From Bacillus sp. FJAT-28004 (GTDB lineage: Bacteria; Bacillota; Bacilli; Paenibacillales; Paenibacillaceae), in the NCBI RefSeq assembly GCF_001280845.1, contig NZ_LGHP01000001.1, forward strand, positions 2,690,765 through 2,754,764: a stretch of DNA of 64,000 bases. Reading direction: 5' to 3'. This document shows, one piece after another, positions 50,346-59,192 of this stretch (the first letter of the stretch is position 1; every line of letters starts with the position of its first letter). The notes below the pieces were generated by a model, which did no database searches, was not told the origin of the DNA, and saw nothing but the letters and a program-made list of their open reading frames with translations. Position numbers and translations under genes: made by a program.

Positions 50346-50540
50346 AAACGATTTCTTTTGTTGATTTAGAATGAAGTTTGAAAAGCCACCGTTAGTATAA
50401 GTATACAAATTCACAAACTTAGTTACTCTTGCATTGCATATAAAATCAGACAATTCACTACAGGAATGTTGCCCTTTAATAACATCAGAAGTACGAATCT
50501 TTATAATGAAGAATCAACTATTTTTGATGAATGAATTAAT

Positions 50541-50765
50541 TCATTTAGTAACCATATCAACCCTATTTGTGCATATATACCCCTGATATCTTTCTGGAAT
50601 TTTTTCAAGGCTTTCTTTTGTATCAAATCCTTCTGACCATTTACCATTTCCCTCTACGATTACGACTCGCGTGTTGACAGACTCCATTCTATCAATAAAT
50701 TTATTTGGCCAACCCCATAAGTACTTCGCATAATTTAAAGGTAAATGTATCTCCATATTATGCAA
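50541..50765 (-). CDS. Hypothetical 74 aa protein
   Basis: Unrecognised. MHNMEIHLPLNYAKYLWGWP and FDTKESLEKIPERYQGYICT look like a folded small protein. It lies directly beside the IS110 remnant and lacks a cassette site at its 3' end. The MEIHLPL internal ATG is an alternative start. Confidence 0.5.
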   Translation of the reverse strand: MHNMEIHLPLNYAKYLWGWPNKFIDRMESVNTRVVIVEGNGKWSEGFDTKESLEKIPERYQGYICTNRVDMVTK

Positions 50766-50800
50766 TTCTTACGGATCAATATACGTGATTGCTACTTAAT

Positions 50801-51613
50801 TTAAGCTGCTTCTACCCATGCAAGGACGGTTTTCTCTGGCGTGAACTTTTCTCCTCGTTGAACAATACCAACTAGAATTCGTGCCAGCTTTCCTATTAAC
50901 TTAAATATGGATTGCTGCTTTTTCATCTTCTTTTCTTGCACATTACGCTCATGCAAATGGCGGAACACGGGGTTATTCCAAACGAGCTGAACCGTCGCGA
51001 GATAGAGATATTTTCGCAAGGCGGAGTCTCCTCGTTTCGAAAGTACCATTCGTCCTTTTCGCTTTCCTGACGTACTTTCAGCCAAATTTAGGCCTGCTTT
51101 CCGTAATACCTGACACGTCTATGCGCATACTGGCTTATATCTCCTGTGCCTGCTAGTATGGCCGCGGTGAAGATCTTCCCGAGACCTTTTATGGTGCGAA
51201 GCTGCTGCGCCATTTGCGATGACAAGTGCATCTTTGGGGTCGTTCTTTGATGGACTGTTATCTCGATTTTCTTTATTACGCTTCGTCGTAGCAGGCTTAA
51301 CCATGACCACGTGTAATCCCTTATCTGATAACCAGTTAGCTAGGTTAAACCAGTAATGACCGGTTGGCTCCATGCCGATGATGAGCCTCTTTAATCGATT
51401 TTTCTGCTGTAATCCGGTCATCCAGCGGCTTATTTTTTCAAAACCTTCGATAGAATTCGAAAACGAGAGATACCGATTTGAAATGACGATTCCTCGGAAA
51501 TTCGTGGACTGTGCCACGTGAGTTTCTTTGGCCATGTCAATTCCTACGACGAGATGTGAGGTGGTAATTTGTTCAATCCGTTGATTTTGTGAGTCTGATT
51601 GCTTAAACTTCAT
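50801..51613 (-). mobile_element. IS110-family transposase gene with internal deletion
   Basis: N-terminal part 51119-51613: LVVGIDMAKETHVAQ and GMEPTGHYWFNLANWL and NSPSKNDPKDALVIAN show the DEDD catalytic motifs. C-terminal part 50801-51085: GKRKGRMVLSKRGDSALRKY and YLYLATVQLVWNNPVFRHLH is the transposase_20 domain. About 120 residues between them are missing and the frame is lost. AAGGAGG precedes the start at 51613. The element is not active as it stands. Confidence 0.88.
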
Positions 51614-51744
51614 AGTAAGAGCGCCTCCTTGATGTGTTGTGGGCAAACCCATCATACCGGGGCGCTCCTTTTTGACAATGGCTATTTCTTAGCCTCAACA
51701 GGAATGTTTAGTTAAACGGATTGTTCTAATCTAAAGTTTAGTTT

Positions 51745-52281
51745 TTAATTATTCTTGCATGCAGTTGGTGCGAATCCTAAACTGTCCAAAATTGAATTTA
51801 CTAACTCCGTTTTTTCATCAGCATACAATAGTTTATCTGTTTGATATGCCTGGGAGAGTTTCACTTTCAACTCTTGATATTCTTTTAGTTCTGCATCATT
51901 TGTCAATAAATAATCTCTAAATGCAAATTGCTTTTCTAGATATAAACTGCCTGTTTGGTACATGTGAATTTGTTGAGTTCTTGGCTCACCCTTACTCAAA
52001 TAATGTCTATCGGGAAGTATGTTTGTTCCTTTATAAGCATATCCAAGTCTTTCTAAGCCGTGGACACATTGATTCCCAAGTTGAAATTCTTTTAATTCAA
52101 TTGCGATATCAATAATAGGTTTCGCGGATAAGTTTTTCACAGCCGTACTGCCTATATGGTGGACTGCCAAGATAAGTTCGCCAAGTTCATTTTCTATTTG
52201 TTTATTCTCCGATGTAAATTCCTTCTCCCACTCTGCCGTCCAAGCGATTAGAAAAACTTTACCTTTGGGTAATCCGAGCAT
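51745..52281 (-). CDS. GrpB-family protein (UPF0157), cassette gene
   Basis: 178 aa of the GrpB/UPF0157 family, nucleotidyltransferase-like fold. VHHIGSTAVKNLSAKPIIDI (family signature HxGSTA...PxxD) and RHYLSKGEPRTQQIHMYQTG. Biochemical role unproven. The TTG/ATG start follows AGAGGTG. It is preceded by the diverged cassette site at 52330, consistent with cassette cargo. Confidence 0.87.
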   Translation of the reverse strand: MLGLPKGKVFLIAWTAEWEKEFTSENKQIENELGELILAVHHIGSTAVKNLSAKPIIDIAIELKEFQLGNQCVHGLERLGYAYKGTNILPDRHYLSKGEPRTQQIHMYQTGSLYLEKQFAFRDYLLTNDAELKEYQELKVKLSQAYQTDKLLYADEKTELVNSILDSLGFAPTACKNN

Positions 52282-52329
52282 TCATATCACCTCTGCATCG
52301 ACTTGATAATTTCTATTATAACCCAGTTC

Positions 52330-52412
52330 ATTGAGCATAACTGCTAGTTTGTTGAACAAACCAAAAAGGAGCTGTACCGCAGCTCCTGCACTAAAGTTCG
52401 CCGTTAGTTCAA
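52330..52412. repeat. Cassette-site repeat, diverged, class B
   Basis: Left core ATTGAGCATAA-CTGCTA-GTTTGTTGAAC, hairpin GGAGCTG/CAGCTCC, right core CTAAA-GTTCGCC-GTTAGTTCAA. Confidence 0.78.
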
Positions 52413-52433
52413 AGTTTGACCATGTTACTATGG

Positions 52434-54086
52434 TTAGCTTATTTCCAACCAATCTAACCACTTTTGAGCAATACTGAGCCTAATTTGAGTGCTTCGTTCG
52501 GAATACCAGCACATTCCTTCCTGCCATTCAGGACTTGAGGAGAATCGAATACCTGTAATTTCCTCAAGCGCCCCCAAGCGTGCTCCGAAGGTAGAAACAC
52601 TTTTATTTATCGCATCACTCTTTAGAGCTGAAATGATTGGTTTTACGAAGCTACTACTCTTAATTTTTGACGCAAGATTAAGGGAACAATACACAATATC
52701 TGAATCTCCATCAGAAAAAAGTGCTATTAAATCACCAGATATCGGCTCCCACAGATCCGGACATTTACTCAGTGTGTATAGAGCTCCCATCCTGACGTAA
52801 CTGTTTGAATCCATTAATAACTGACTCATTTGGCTACTTTCTACGTGTTGGGGACTGGAAGACAACAGAACAATAGCCGTTGTACGGATACGATATGAAG
52901 AATGTCGTAATAATTCTTGCACAAATTTAACTAATTTTTTGGGAATATTCTCTGAAAAAAAAGATAACAATGCCTCCGTTACCAATTCTTCATCATATCC
53001 TTTAATCGTCTCTAACCGTTCTTCAACAGTTTTTTGTTTCCAACTATTCCAGCGAGAGAATGGAGTTTCCGTATAATATGGTTTTGGTTCGGGAGCTGAA
53101 TTTATCGCCGCTGAAACGTCGACTAAACCAGAACGCAACTCTACCCAACTGGGAAGAAATAAACCACTATTTATCATCACTGATTTTACTTGAAATGCTG
53201 ACCAGTCTGGATGAGCTTCCCAGATACAAGCTGCGGTGCCTAAAATGATTGGTCCAGCAAATGATGTTCCTTCGGTACGTGCATAATCCCTAGGTAGTTC
53301 ATCTATTGTTGCCGTATAATGATTCATACGCTCTTCTTCTGATTGGAACGGCATTGGCAGAACAATGTTTTCAGCTTGAGCCACTATCTCAGGAACCCAT
53401 TTATTCTCAAACGTGAAGCCTCTACAGCTATGATAGGTAGAGGAATGTATCATTTCTCCATCATGTGGAACAACAACTCCTCCGACAGATAAAACTGACG
53501 GGGAAGCCGCTGGTCCATTACAAGTTAATTCAAGCGTATTTCCTACTGCTGACACCACCAAAAGCCCATCACTAACTAATTCTTCACAAAGTATTCGCAC
53601 AGGGTCTGCTTGCCAGGGGAGTAATCCGGTATCTCGTGAGGAAGTAACGGTCAACACTACTCCTCGAATATTGTATTTGCGCCAATTTTCTTTTAGCCAA
53701 ATTAATGCTCCCCCAAACTTTGATTCTATTTCCTCAGAGGTATTAAATCCACCAGTCTCAAGAAGGTATAGATTTGCTTCTGGTGCAGCGCCGGAATAAT
53801 AACCATTGGAAAGATTACCTGAACCGGCAGCAGCTGCAGCGGCCCAAAGCCCATGCAAACCTTTATTCCAATGTTCCTGCTCCTTATTTGCGACCATTAT
53901 GGTTGGTACAGGGCTGACTTCTGCGGTTTTTACTAAGAAAGTTCTGCGTCCTACATCGGATGAAATGTCAGGATGATGAGGGAATCGACCGTCAATAATT
54001 GCGATGTTAATATTCTTCCCCGTAAGATTACGAGGTATTTTAAGGAAGTCTCTAATTGATGTCCACGCCAACACACTCCACCTCAC
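52434..54086 (-). CDS. Subtilisin-like (S8) peptidase with C-terminal HEAT-like repeats, cassette gene
   Basis: 550 aa, no signal peptide, so intracellular. The S8 triad is present: Asp in NIAIIDGRFPHHPDI, His in WNKGLHGLWAAAAAAG, Ser in RTEGTSFAGPIILG. Residues about 350-550 are alpha-helical repeats resembling HEAT repeats (IRTTAIVLLSSSPQHVESSQ, YVRMGALYTLSKCPDLWEPI). Such protease plus HEAT combinations recall effector modules with a protein-recognition scaffold. No associated sensor gene is adjacent. The GTG start region contains GAGGTGGAG; alternative starts at codons 5-6 exist. Confidence 0.85.
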   Translation of the reverse strand: MRWSVLAWTSIRDFLKIPRNLTGKNINIAIIDGRFPHHPDISSDVGRRTFLVKTAEVSPVPTIMVANKEQEHWNKGLHGLWAAAAAAGSGNLSNGYYSGAAPEANLYLLETGGFNTSEEIESKFGGALIWLKENWRKYNIRGVVLTVTSSRDTGLLPWQADPVRILCEELVSDGLLVVSAVGNTLELTCNGPAASPSVLSVGGVVVPHDGEMIHSSTYHSCRGFTFENKWVPEIVAQAENIVLPMPFQSEEERMNHYTATIDELPRDYARTEGTSFAGPIILGTAACIWEAHPDWSAFQVKSVMINSGLFLPSWVELRSGLVDVSAAINSAPEPKPYYTETPFSRWNSWKQKTVEERLETIKGYDEELVTEALLSFFSENIPKKLVKFVQELLRHSSYRIRTTAIVLLSSSPQHVESSQMSQLLMDSNSYVRMGALYTLSKCPDLWEPISGDLIALFSDGDSDIVYCSLNLASKIKSSSFVKPIISALKSDAINKSVSTFGARLGALEEITGIRFSSSPEWQEGMCWYSERSTQIRLSIAQKWLDWLEIS

Positions 54087-54094
54087 AATATTAT

Positions 54095-54187
54095 TTGAAG
54101 ATTACTGCCCTTAGTTTGATAAACAATAAGGAGCAGCTGCCGCGACAAACTACTCTTCATTGTTAAACTAAAGTACCCGTTAGCTTA
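54095..54187. repeat. Cassette-site repeat, complete but diverged (class B)
   Basis: Left core TTGAAGATTA-CTGCCC-TTAGTTTGAT, hairpin GGAGCAG/CTACTCTTC, right core TTAAACTAAA-GTACCC-GTTAGCTTAA. Confidence 0.85.
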
Positions 54188-54238
54188 ATGATTTAGCAAA
54201 TTTCCTTACACCAAAAGAACCCTTTTCGAACGAGGTAT
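54188..54238 (-). pseudogene. 3' remnant of a lost cassette gene
   Basis: About 50 bases closely resemble 62503-62552. Both read toward the site as a frame ending ...K-F-A-(K/N)-S-L-S with the stop codon in the cassette arm. Upstream coding sequence is gone. Confidence 0.45.
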
Positions 54239-54329
54239 TGAACCGAGCGTATGTACCTCGAAGGATATTCCTATTTCGTATCTACACTAATGTTTTCTCA
54301 CAGCCCACTGCAATTTTCCTCAATACAAA

Positions 54330-54353
54330 AAGGTTCCGGGTTTCCGGAACCTT
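54330..54353. terminator. Hairpin AAGGTTCCGG/CCGGAACCTT
   Basis: A perfect 10 bp stem, loop GTTT, between the 148 aa gene and the remnant cassette. Terminator-like with weak T tract. Confidence 0.5.
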
Positions 54354-54386
54354 AAGGAAAAGTACAATACTCACATGTGGTTTTCA

Positions 54387-54818
54387 TTACTCTGAATTCT
54401 TAATCGCTTCTCGTAAGTCTTTTGCCAGATTACCATTAATAATTTCATGACCTAAATGTATTTTTTTATCATCTAAAAAATCAAAACCTTTTTGTTTCTT
54501 TGTAGGAGTTAAAGAATAACCTTCTTCCCTATCCCATGAGTATATAACTTTTTTTCCCCCTTTTATCGCTTTTTCATAGCCTTTTACTCCTAAATACTTC
54601 TCAAGCGGAGAGATGTCGTTTTCCACGGGAGTTAGAGAATGGCATTTCTGAAATACATATTCAAGCGCTGACTCAATTTGTTCCTCGCTGTTAGGAATTT
54701 CAACCTCCTTCACTACATCAATGTTTGCAATAATTCCTCCCCACTTATTAATAATTCCGTTAGCAATCATAATAATTCTTTTACCGTAAACATAAATATC
54801 AACTTGTTTGTACTCCAT
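54387..54818 (-). CDS. Hypothetical 143 aa protein, cassette gene
   Basis: Unrecognised cytosolic protein. MEYKQVDIYVYGKRIIMIAN and GVKGYEKAIKGGKKVIYSWD. Start at 54818 follows GAGGAAAATC. Size, composition and position next to a half-site suggest an immunity-like cassette gene, without firm support. Confidence 0.65.
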   Translation of the reverse strand: MEYKQVDIYVYGKRIIMIANGIINKWGGIIANIDVVKEVEIPNSEEQIESALEYVFQKCHSLTPVENDISPLEKYLGVKGYEKAIKGGKKVIYSWDREEGYSLTPTKKQKGFDFLDDKKIHLGHEIINGNLAKDLREAIKNSE

Positions 54819-54911
54819 ATTGATTTTCCTCATTTCAAAATATGATACACGACCATAACGCCTATTTCTGCTGGGTCATTCAGCTGCGGATCGCAAACTA
54901 CTCAATGGTGC

Positions 54912-54939
54912 GTTGAACTAATGTCTCCCGTTAGCTCAA
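54912..54939. repeat. Cassette-site repeat, right core only
   Basis: TTGAACTAAT-GTCTCCC-GTTAGCTCAA. Degenerate hairpin remnants (CAGCTGCGG) precede it at 54881. Confidence 0.78.
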
Positions 54940-54975
54940 TGATTCATGTCAGCATTTAAATACCGAAATCCCACT

Positions 54976-55962
54976 TCATTTATCCGATAACGGCCCGGCT
55001 TCCCCGGCCAGCAGCTTCAAATTCTTCTCGATCTCACCGTCAATCGCCGATCCCCAACCGTCAGGAATTTGCGGTTTATTAATGAGGTGGAGCATGGTGG
55101 ATATGTCGGCAAGCTTGGACAGCGCATACCACTCCTCGGGCAAAGGCTCTCTCGCCTTACGGTTGTAGCCTTCCTCGAATGCGGCAATGGTATCTGCGCC
55201 GATATAGCGCTCGACTTGCGTCCTTGTCCTGAAGAATTTGCCTATGTCATAAAAGACAGGCGCCGCGAAACAGTACTCGTAGTCGATGAAACAAGGCTCC
55301 AATGAAGGCGTGACCATAATATTGGAGAAAATGAAATCGCCATGCGAGAACACATGCTTGTCTGCAATCCTCTCTAACAATGCGGCGTGATTCGCCAGGA
55401 ATTGCATGCACTTCTCTTTCGTTGAAGGTTGAATGTGGGTTCCTGCAAGGCCGTTTAGCAAGGTGTAATATTGGCTCGCGAAGGATTCAAGCTGTTCCGC
55501 GATCTGCAAATGCTCGTCTAACAGCGCCATATGCGAATATTCGGTTTGATGCAGCAAGGCAAGTGAGCTGCCGATTCGATGCACGACATGGTCGGGACAT
55601 CCCTCGTTCTCGGCAATAAAGTCCCCTAGTGTCGAGCCTTCAATAAACACCATGATTAGGTAAGAAAAAGGGATAATCTGCTTGCTATCATCGAAGAAGA
55701 AAATCTCAGGGGTGCGAATCTTTGCTTTTGCATACTGATAGGCTGCCGCCTCAATCCCGCTGTGGTCGTTGTTAGCGGGATAAATCCTTAACACATACTT
55801 GCTGCCGTTGTCTGTCCGTAAGGCATAATTGCTGGTGCTCATGCCTTTCGTCAAGGGCGAGACTTGGGTAATGCTCGCCTTGGGGTCGAAAGCGGCGAAC
55901 AGCCTTCTGACCATGTCTTCGTTAACCGCTTGAAAATCAAACAGTCTAGCCGAGTCTATCAC
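54976..55962 (-). CDS. Aminoglycoside phosphotransferase-like kinase (APH family), cassette gene
   Basis: 328 aa of the APH/choline-kinase fold. N-lobe: TKGMSTSNYALRTDNGSKYV and LRIYPANNDHSGIE; catalytic loop DKHVFSHGDFIFSNIMV (the His-Gly-Asp and Asn) and metal-binding Asp in CFIDYEYCFAAPVFYDIGKF. It phosphorylates a hydroxyl of a small molecule; drug resistance is possible but unproven. The GC content is higher than in the neighbours, suggesting more recent acquisition. The leader to its right carries the shared ACCACATATTGG element. Confidence 0.88.
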   Translation of the reverse strand: MIDSARLFDFQAVNEDMVRRLFAAFDPKASITQVSPLTKGMSTSNYALRTDNGSKYVLRIYPANNDHSGIEAAAYQYAKAKIRTPEIFFFDDSKQIIPFSYLIMVFIEGSTLGDFIAENEGCPDHVVHRIGSSLALLHQTEYSHMALLDEHLQIAEQLESFASQYYTLLNGLAGTHIQPSTKEKCMQFLANHAALLERIADKHVFSHGDFIFSNIMVTPSLEPCFIDYEYCFAAPVFYDIGKFFRTRTQVERYIGADTIAAFEEGYNRKAREPLPEEWYALSKLADISTMLHLINKPQIPDGWGSAIDGEIEKNLKLLAGEAGPLSDK

Positions 55963-56119
55963 CGTAGCCCGCCTCCTAGTCGAATTCTAGGGTCAAATTC
56001 ATTAACAAATTCTCTAATAGCTAAAAAATCACTCATATATTCCTTGGACAACTTTTTTTTATTAATAACTACCAACCCCCAATGCAAATATTATTCTGAA
56101 TTTAATGGTACCACATATT

Positions 56120-56208
56120 GGAACTATCCTGCCCGTTAACTTAATGAAGAAAAGAGCAGCTGCCGTAGCAAACTGCTCTTGTCGAACTATCGTTCTCCGT
56201 TAGTGTAA
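56120..56208. repeat. Cassette-site repeat, complete (hairpin class B)
   Basis: Left core GGAACTATC-CTGCCC-GTTAACTTAA, hairpin AGAGCAGC/ACTGCTCTT, right core TCGAACTATC-GTTCTCC-GTTAGTGTAA. Confidence 0.9.
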
Positions 56209-56211
56209 TCA

Positions 56212-56412
56212 TTAATGTTCAAACTCATAAGAATCGATTTCCACTATTTCTTTTACATCGCAATAAGCTATGTAGACAGGTTGCCTTCCGATTTCGATCC
56301 AAAGTGAATAAATTACAGTACCCAACCGTTTAATATCCGTTAATTCCCCAGCTATTTTAAATCCATTTTCGTAAATAAATCTGTAATGTTTACCTACTTC
56401 AATGTTCACCAT
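56212..56412 (-). CDS. Hypothetical 66 aa protein, cassette gene
   Basis: Unrecognised small beta-rich protein: MVNIEVGKHYRFIYENGFKI and IYSLWIEIGRQPVYIAYCDV. It looks like an SH3-like or PemK-like barrel, but the match is only impressionistic. Its stop is four bases from the site at 56120-56208. AGGTGGC precedes the start. Confidence 0.65.
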   Translation of the reverse strand: MVNIEVGKHYRFIYENGFKIAGELTDIKRLGTVIYSLWIEIGRQPVYIAYCDVKEIVEIDSYEFEH

Positions 56413-56430
56413 AACTTAAGCCACCTTTGT

Positions 56431-56453
56431 GTTCTTGTTTCCCGTTAGCGTAA
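56431..56453. repeat. Cassette-site repeat, right core fragment
   Basis: TTCTTGTTTCCC-GTTAGCGTAA keeps the last arm and part of the spacer. 56454-56539 holds a GC-rich stretch, which shares the text ATGGTGTTA with 60062 and has no gene. Confidence 0.65.
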
Positions 56454-56539
56454 TGAAAAAAGTTAATATTCCTCGTAATGCCCCTCCCGAAGCGCGAAGA
56501 TGGTGTTATAGGAAGTCAGCGTCTTCATCGAGTCCTCAT

Positions 56540-57562
56540 TTAAAAAGATGTGAGTCTGTATCCCGAATTTATAAGAGTTTTTTCTATCTCTTTATCTACC
56601 TTAGCTTTGGTTGTATAGAAACCAAAAATCTTTAATGTTTTAGGAAGTGGTTCATTGATCAGAGAATTGAAATCAATATCGGTTTTATAAATTCTTATTT
56701 GGTTTATTGACCTTAAATTCTCAAGTCCAGTCAAGCTATTTAATTGTTTGCAGTTTAATAATTTCAAATCCACTAGTTTATTAAGATTAATTTGCAAGTT
56801 AATTTTGAAAATTTGTATCTGATCTTCTATTAACAAATTGCGAAGTCCCATAAATCGATTCAAACTGTCTAAATCACTTAATCCTTTAACTCTTATTATT
56901 TCAAGGGTTTCAATATAATTTTCCTTGATTTCATTTATATTTTCCCTGCCACCAAGAATTATTTTAAGTGTTTTAAGTTTTTTTAGTCTGTTTACAAAAC
57001 TCAATGAAGAACCACTTATAGAATTCAACGATAAGAACTCTAAGTTTACTACATCTCCAATTGAATCTATGTTCCTGGTCTTTCCACTGATGATTAGTGC
57101 ATTTAATTCCCTGTATTCTTTCAGGTAATCAAGGTTAATCGATTTCTTTGTACCAGAAATTATGAGAACTCTTAGCATCTTGAAGTTCTCAGATTTTAAA
57201 ATTTCAGGGTTATCCAAATTGAAGATGTCGATACTGACCATCTTAAGCTCTTTCAACGATGTTATAGCTTCCAAGTTCTCTGCATCCTGTAAACAGTCAA
57301 TATATAGAGATTTGACATTTGGAATCTTTAATAGTTCATTACAATTAAAGGTGGAGTTGTAATGACCAAAAAACCGTATAGCAAAACTATCATCATATTT
57401 AATGCATAGCTCATTAAGCTCATCTAAAAGAAGTGAGTTATAGTTTGCTTCAGAGAATTGGACTATTACATGACTCCCCGTCTGAAGCTCATTAGAAATT
57501 AACTCTTTATCAATTATTTCAGGATCATTGATTCGAACTTGTCGCTTTAAGAAGTTAATCAT
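56540..57562 (-). CDS. Leucine-rich-repeat-like protein, cassette gene
   Basis: About 340 aa. After an N-terminal region (MINFLKRQVRINDPEIIDKE) come many leucine-rich segments of 20-23 residues such as LEAITSLKELKMVSIDIFNL, LKEYRELNALIISGKTRNID and VNLEFLSLNSISG, characteristic of LRR or similar solenoid proteins. The start at 57562 is chosen because GGGGAG is six bases upstream; the longer open frame runs through the cassette site at 57666 and is not credible. The C-terminal end has no cassette site directly adjacent except a fragment at 56431. Confidence 0.82.
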   Translation of the reverse strand: MINFLKRQVRINDPEIIDKELISNELQTGSHVIVQFSEANYNSLLLDELNELCIKYDDSFAIRFFGHYNSTFNCNELLKIPNVKSLYIDCLQDAENLEAITSLKELKMVSIDIFNLDNPEILKSENFKMLRVLIISGTKKSINLDYLKEYRELNALIISGKTRNIDSIGDVVNLEFLSLNSISGSSLSFVNRLKKLKTLKIILGGRENINEIKENYIETLEIIRVKGLSDLDSLNRFMGLRNLLIEDQIQIFKINLQINLNKLVDLKLLNCKQLNSLTGLENLRSINQIRIYKTDIDFNSLINEPLPKTLKIFGFYTTKAKVDKEIEKTLINSGYRLTSF

Positions 57563-57665
57563 ATTAACTCCCCTAAAAAGTATTTTAATTCTGATTTGCG
57601 TTGATTTCCTATAACGTCTTATTCCGAACTTCACAAATTCTCCGTAACTGAAGTATTCGTGAAGT

Positions 57666-57700
57666 GATTGAACTATCCTGCCCGTTAGCGTAATAGCGAG
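57666..57700. repeat. Cassette-site repeat, left core only
   Basis: GATTGAACTATC-CTGCCC-GTTAGCGTAA, with no hairpin. The leader just left of it (57608-57665) resembles that at 60868-60926. Confidence 0.8.
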
Positions 57701-57701
57701 A

Positions 57702-57866
57702 TCACTTTTTTTTTCCTTCATAGATAAAACCAAAGACCGAAATAAAAAATCCTGCGATGAGTAAAAAAAACTCCGCACCACCAAGACTGCCCATTGGATA
57801 AGCTATGAAAATGCCCGCAAAAATCATCATGCTAATACCTAATAACATTATTTTTATTGATCTCAC
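57702..57866 (-). CDS. Tiny 54 aa membrane protein, cassette gene
   Basis: A GTG start (57864-57866) with GGAGG seven bases upstream. Two hydrophobic segments (LLGISMMIFAGIFIAYPMGS and GAEFFLLIAGFFISVFGFIY) then a lysine tail EGKKK. The stop adjoins the half-site at 57666. Too short for default gene calling but with a good ribosome-binding site. Confidence 0.68.
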   Translation of the reverse strand: MRSIKIMLLGISMMIFAGIFIAYPMGSLGGAEFFLLIAGFFISVFGFIYEGKKK

Positions 57867-57933
57867 TGTTTGGCCTCCGTTCTGTAGATTGGATTAGTTC
57901 TTACTAACGATTTAGACGATCATCACGAGCAGT

Positions 57934-58033
57934 TGTTGCATTAATCTCCCAATTAGCTCAATAAAATGAGCAGGCCACCGCAGTGCCTGCTCATCCATGT
58001 ATATTATTCAACTAACGTTACCCGTTAGCTTAA
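57934..58033. repeat. Cassette-site repeat, complete (hairpin class A)
   Basis: Left core TTAATCTCCC-AATTAGCTCAA, hairpin ATGAGCAGG/GCCTGCTCAT, right core TTCAACTAAC-GTTACCC-GTTAGCTTAA. The last arm gives the stop of the next gene. Confidence 0.9.
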
Positions 58034-58384
58034 TGAATCGTCTTCCTCGAACCCCCCTTCAATTTCTCTTAAATTATTCTTAATCGTTATATACCTTTGC
58101 GATCCTAGTAATAATTCACTATAACAATACATGTATTGTAGGTGATACCTCATATCAAATTTATTTTTGTGATATTTCAATAAATGATCTACATAGTCCG
58201 TAAAGAAGAATAAAATATCCTTTGAACGTTTATTGAACTTAATGGTATTCAAATAATTTGATAATTCATTTAGTTTCTTATGAGTATAGACTAAAATACT
58301 TTGAATATCTTCTTCCGGTAGCGATTCATACGCTTCTGTTCTTGCTTGCCAATGATCTTCAAAGACTTCTTTATTTTCATGCAA
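58025..58384 (-). CDS. Hypothetical 119 aa protein, cassette gene
   Basis: Unrecognised helical cytosolic protein (MHENKEVFEDHWQARTEAYE, ILFFFTDYVDHLLKYHKNKF). Its C-terminus EEDDSLS ends with a TAA in the cassette-site arm. Start lacks a strong ribosome-binding site. Confidence 0.68.
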   Translation of the reverse strand: MHENKEVFEDHWQARTEAYESLPEEDIQSILVYTHKKLNELSNYLNTIKFNKRSKDILFFFTDYVDHLLKYHKNKFDMRYHLQYMYCYSELLLGSQRYITIKNNLREIEGGFEEDDSLS

Positions 58385-58547
58385 AATGACATGTATTGGT
58401 TTGAGTAATTCTAATTCATGTTTAAGTCGTCGAGTCTTGAATAGGTTTCTGATTTTTTAAAATATGAGACATTCCTCATGGATAACGTCATAAGAGTCGC
58501 TGTACTCAGCATACTTCCTTCTAATTACGAAGACGAATTTTATTTTT

Positions 58548-58643
58548 TTCGCATAACTGCCAGTTAGCTTAATAAAATGAGCAGGCCACCTCAGCGCCTG
58601 CTCATCCATATGAATTATTCAACTATCGTTCCAGGTTAGTTTA
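58548..58643. repeat. Cassette-site repeat, complete (hairpin class A)
   Basis: Left core GCATAA-CTGCCA-GTTAGCTTAA, hairpin ATGAGCAGG/GCCTGCTCAT, right core TTCAACTATC-GTTCCAG-GTTAGTTTAA. Confidence 0.92.
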
Positions 58644-59021
58644 ATGTTCTGTTAGATATTTCTTTGCTTTTTCAATATCCTGTGTTTGCAGAACAACTCC
58701 ATCTTTATTAAGTATAAGATACGTAGGGAATTTTTTTACTCCCAGAGCATCTGCCCATTGTTTAATTCTCTCTTGGTTATAATCCCATAGTTGAACTTGA
58801 AATCCTTTTTGCAAATCTGGTAAGGAGTTCTGAAAAAGATTTAGTTCATCCCCTAATTTCCTAACATCTTCTTGGTAATAAAAAACGTGTAGGGAATTTT
58901 TCCATTCCTTTGCAGGCAATAAATTCTGAACCACTTCATCTTTGCTTGGATTACATCCAGCAAGTAATAAGCAAGTGCCGAATAAAATCAAGACTACAAA
59001 GTATTTTCTAAACAATAACAA
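58641..59021 (-). CDS. Thioredoxin-like lipoprotein, cassette gene
   Basis: 126 aa. Signal peptide VVLILFGTCLLLAGC ends in a lipobox. The mature part has a thioredoxin-like outline: VFYYQEDVRKLGDELNLFQN, then WADALGVKKFPTYLILNKDG with the typical cis-Pro (KFPTY). The usual Cys-x-x-Cys is absent, so it is not an oxidoreductase in the ordinary sense. The stop lies in the arm of the site at 58548. GGAGGTGTTTG precedes the start. Confidence 0.78.
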   Translation of the reverse strand: MLLFRKYFVVLILFGTCLLLAGCNPSKDEVVQNLLPAKEWKNSLHVFYYQEDVRKLGDELNLFQNSLPDLQKGFQVQLWDYNQERIKQWADALGVKKFPTYLILNKDGVVLQTQDIEKAKKYLTEH

Positions 59022-59071
59022 ACACCTCCAAATATCTATACTTAATTATCAGGAAAATGATGCACCAACTT

Positions 59072-59163
59072 TTGCGTTATCCTGCCCGTTAGTTGAGAAA
59101 ACGGCAACCATGGACTTGGCTGCCGTTTCTTCGCGTTTAATAAGCTATCGTTCCCGTTGCTTA
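59072..59163. repeat. Cassette-site repeat, complete (hairpin class C)
   Basis: Left core GCGTTATC-CTGCCC-GTTAGTTGAG, hairpin ACGGCAACC/GGCTGCCGT, right core TTAAGCTATC-GTTCCC-GTTGCTTATA (one spacer base short). Confidence 0.85.
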
Positions 59164-59192
59164 TATCGAATTTCTTTTGTATCAAACAAACT

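Noticed and set aside
56540..57784. Longer start (57784) for the leucine-rich-repeat-like protein
   Set aside because: The extension runs through a cassette site and overlaps a separate small membrane gene; GGGGAG supports the start at 57562.
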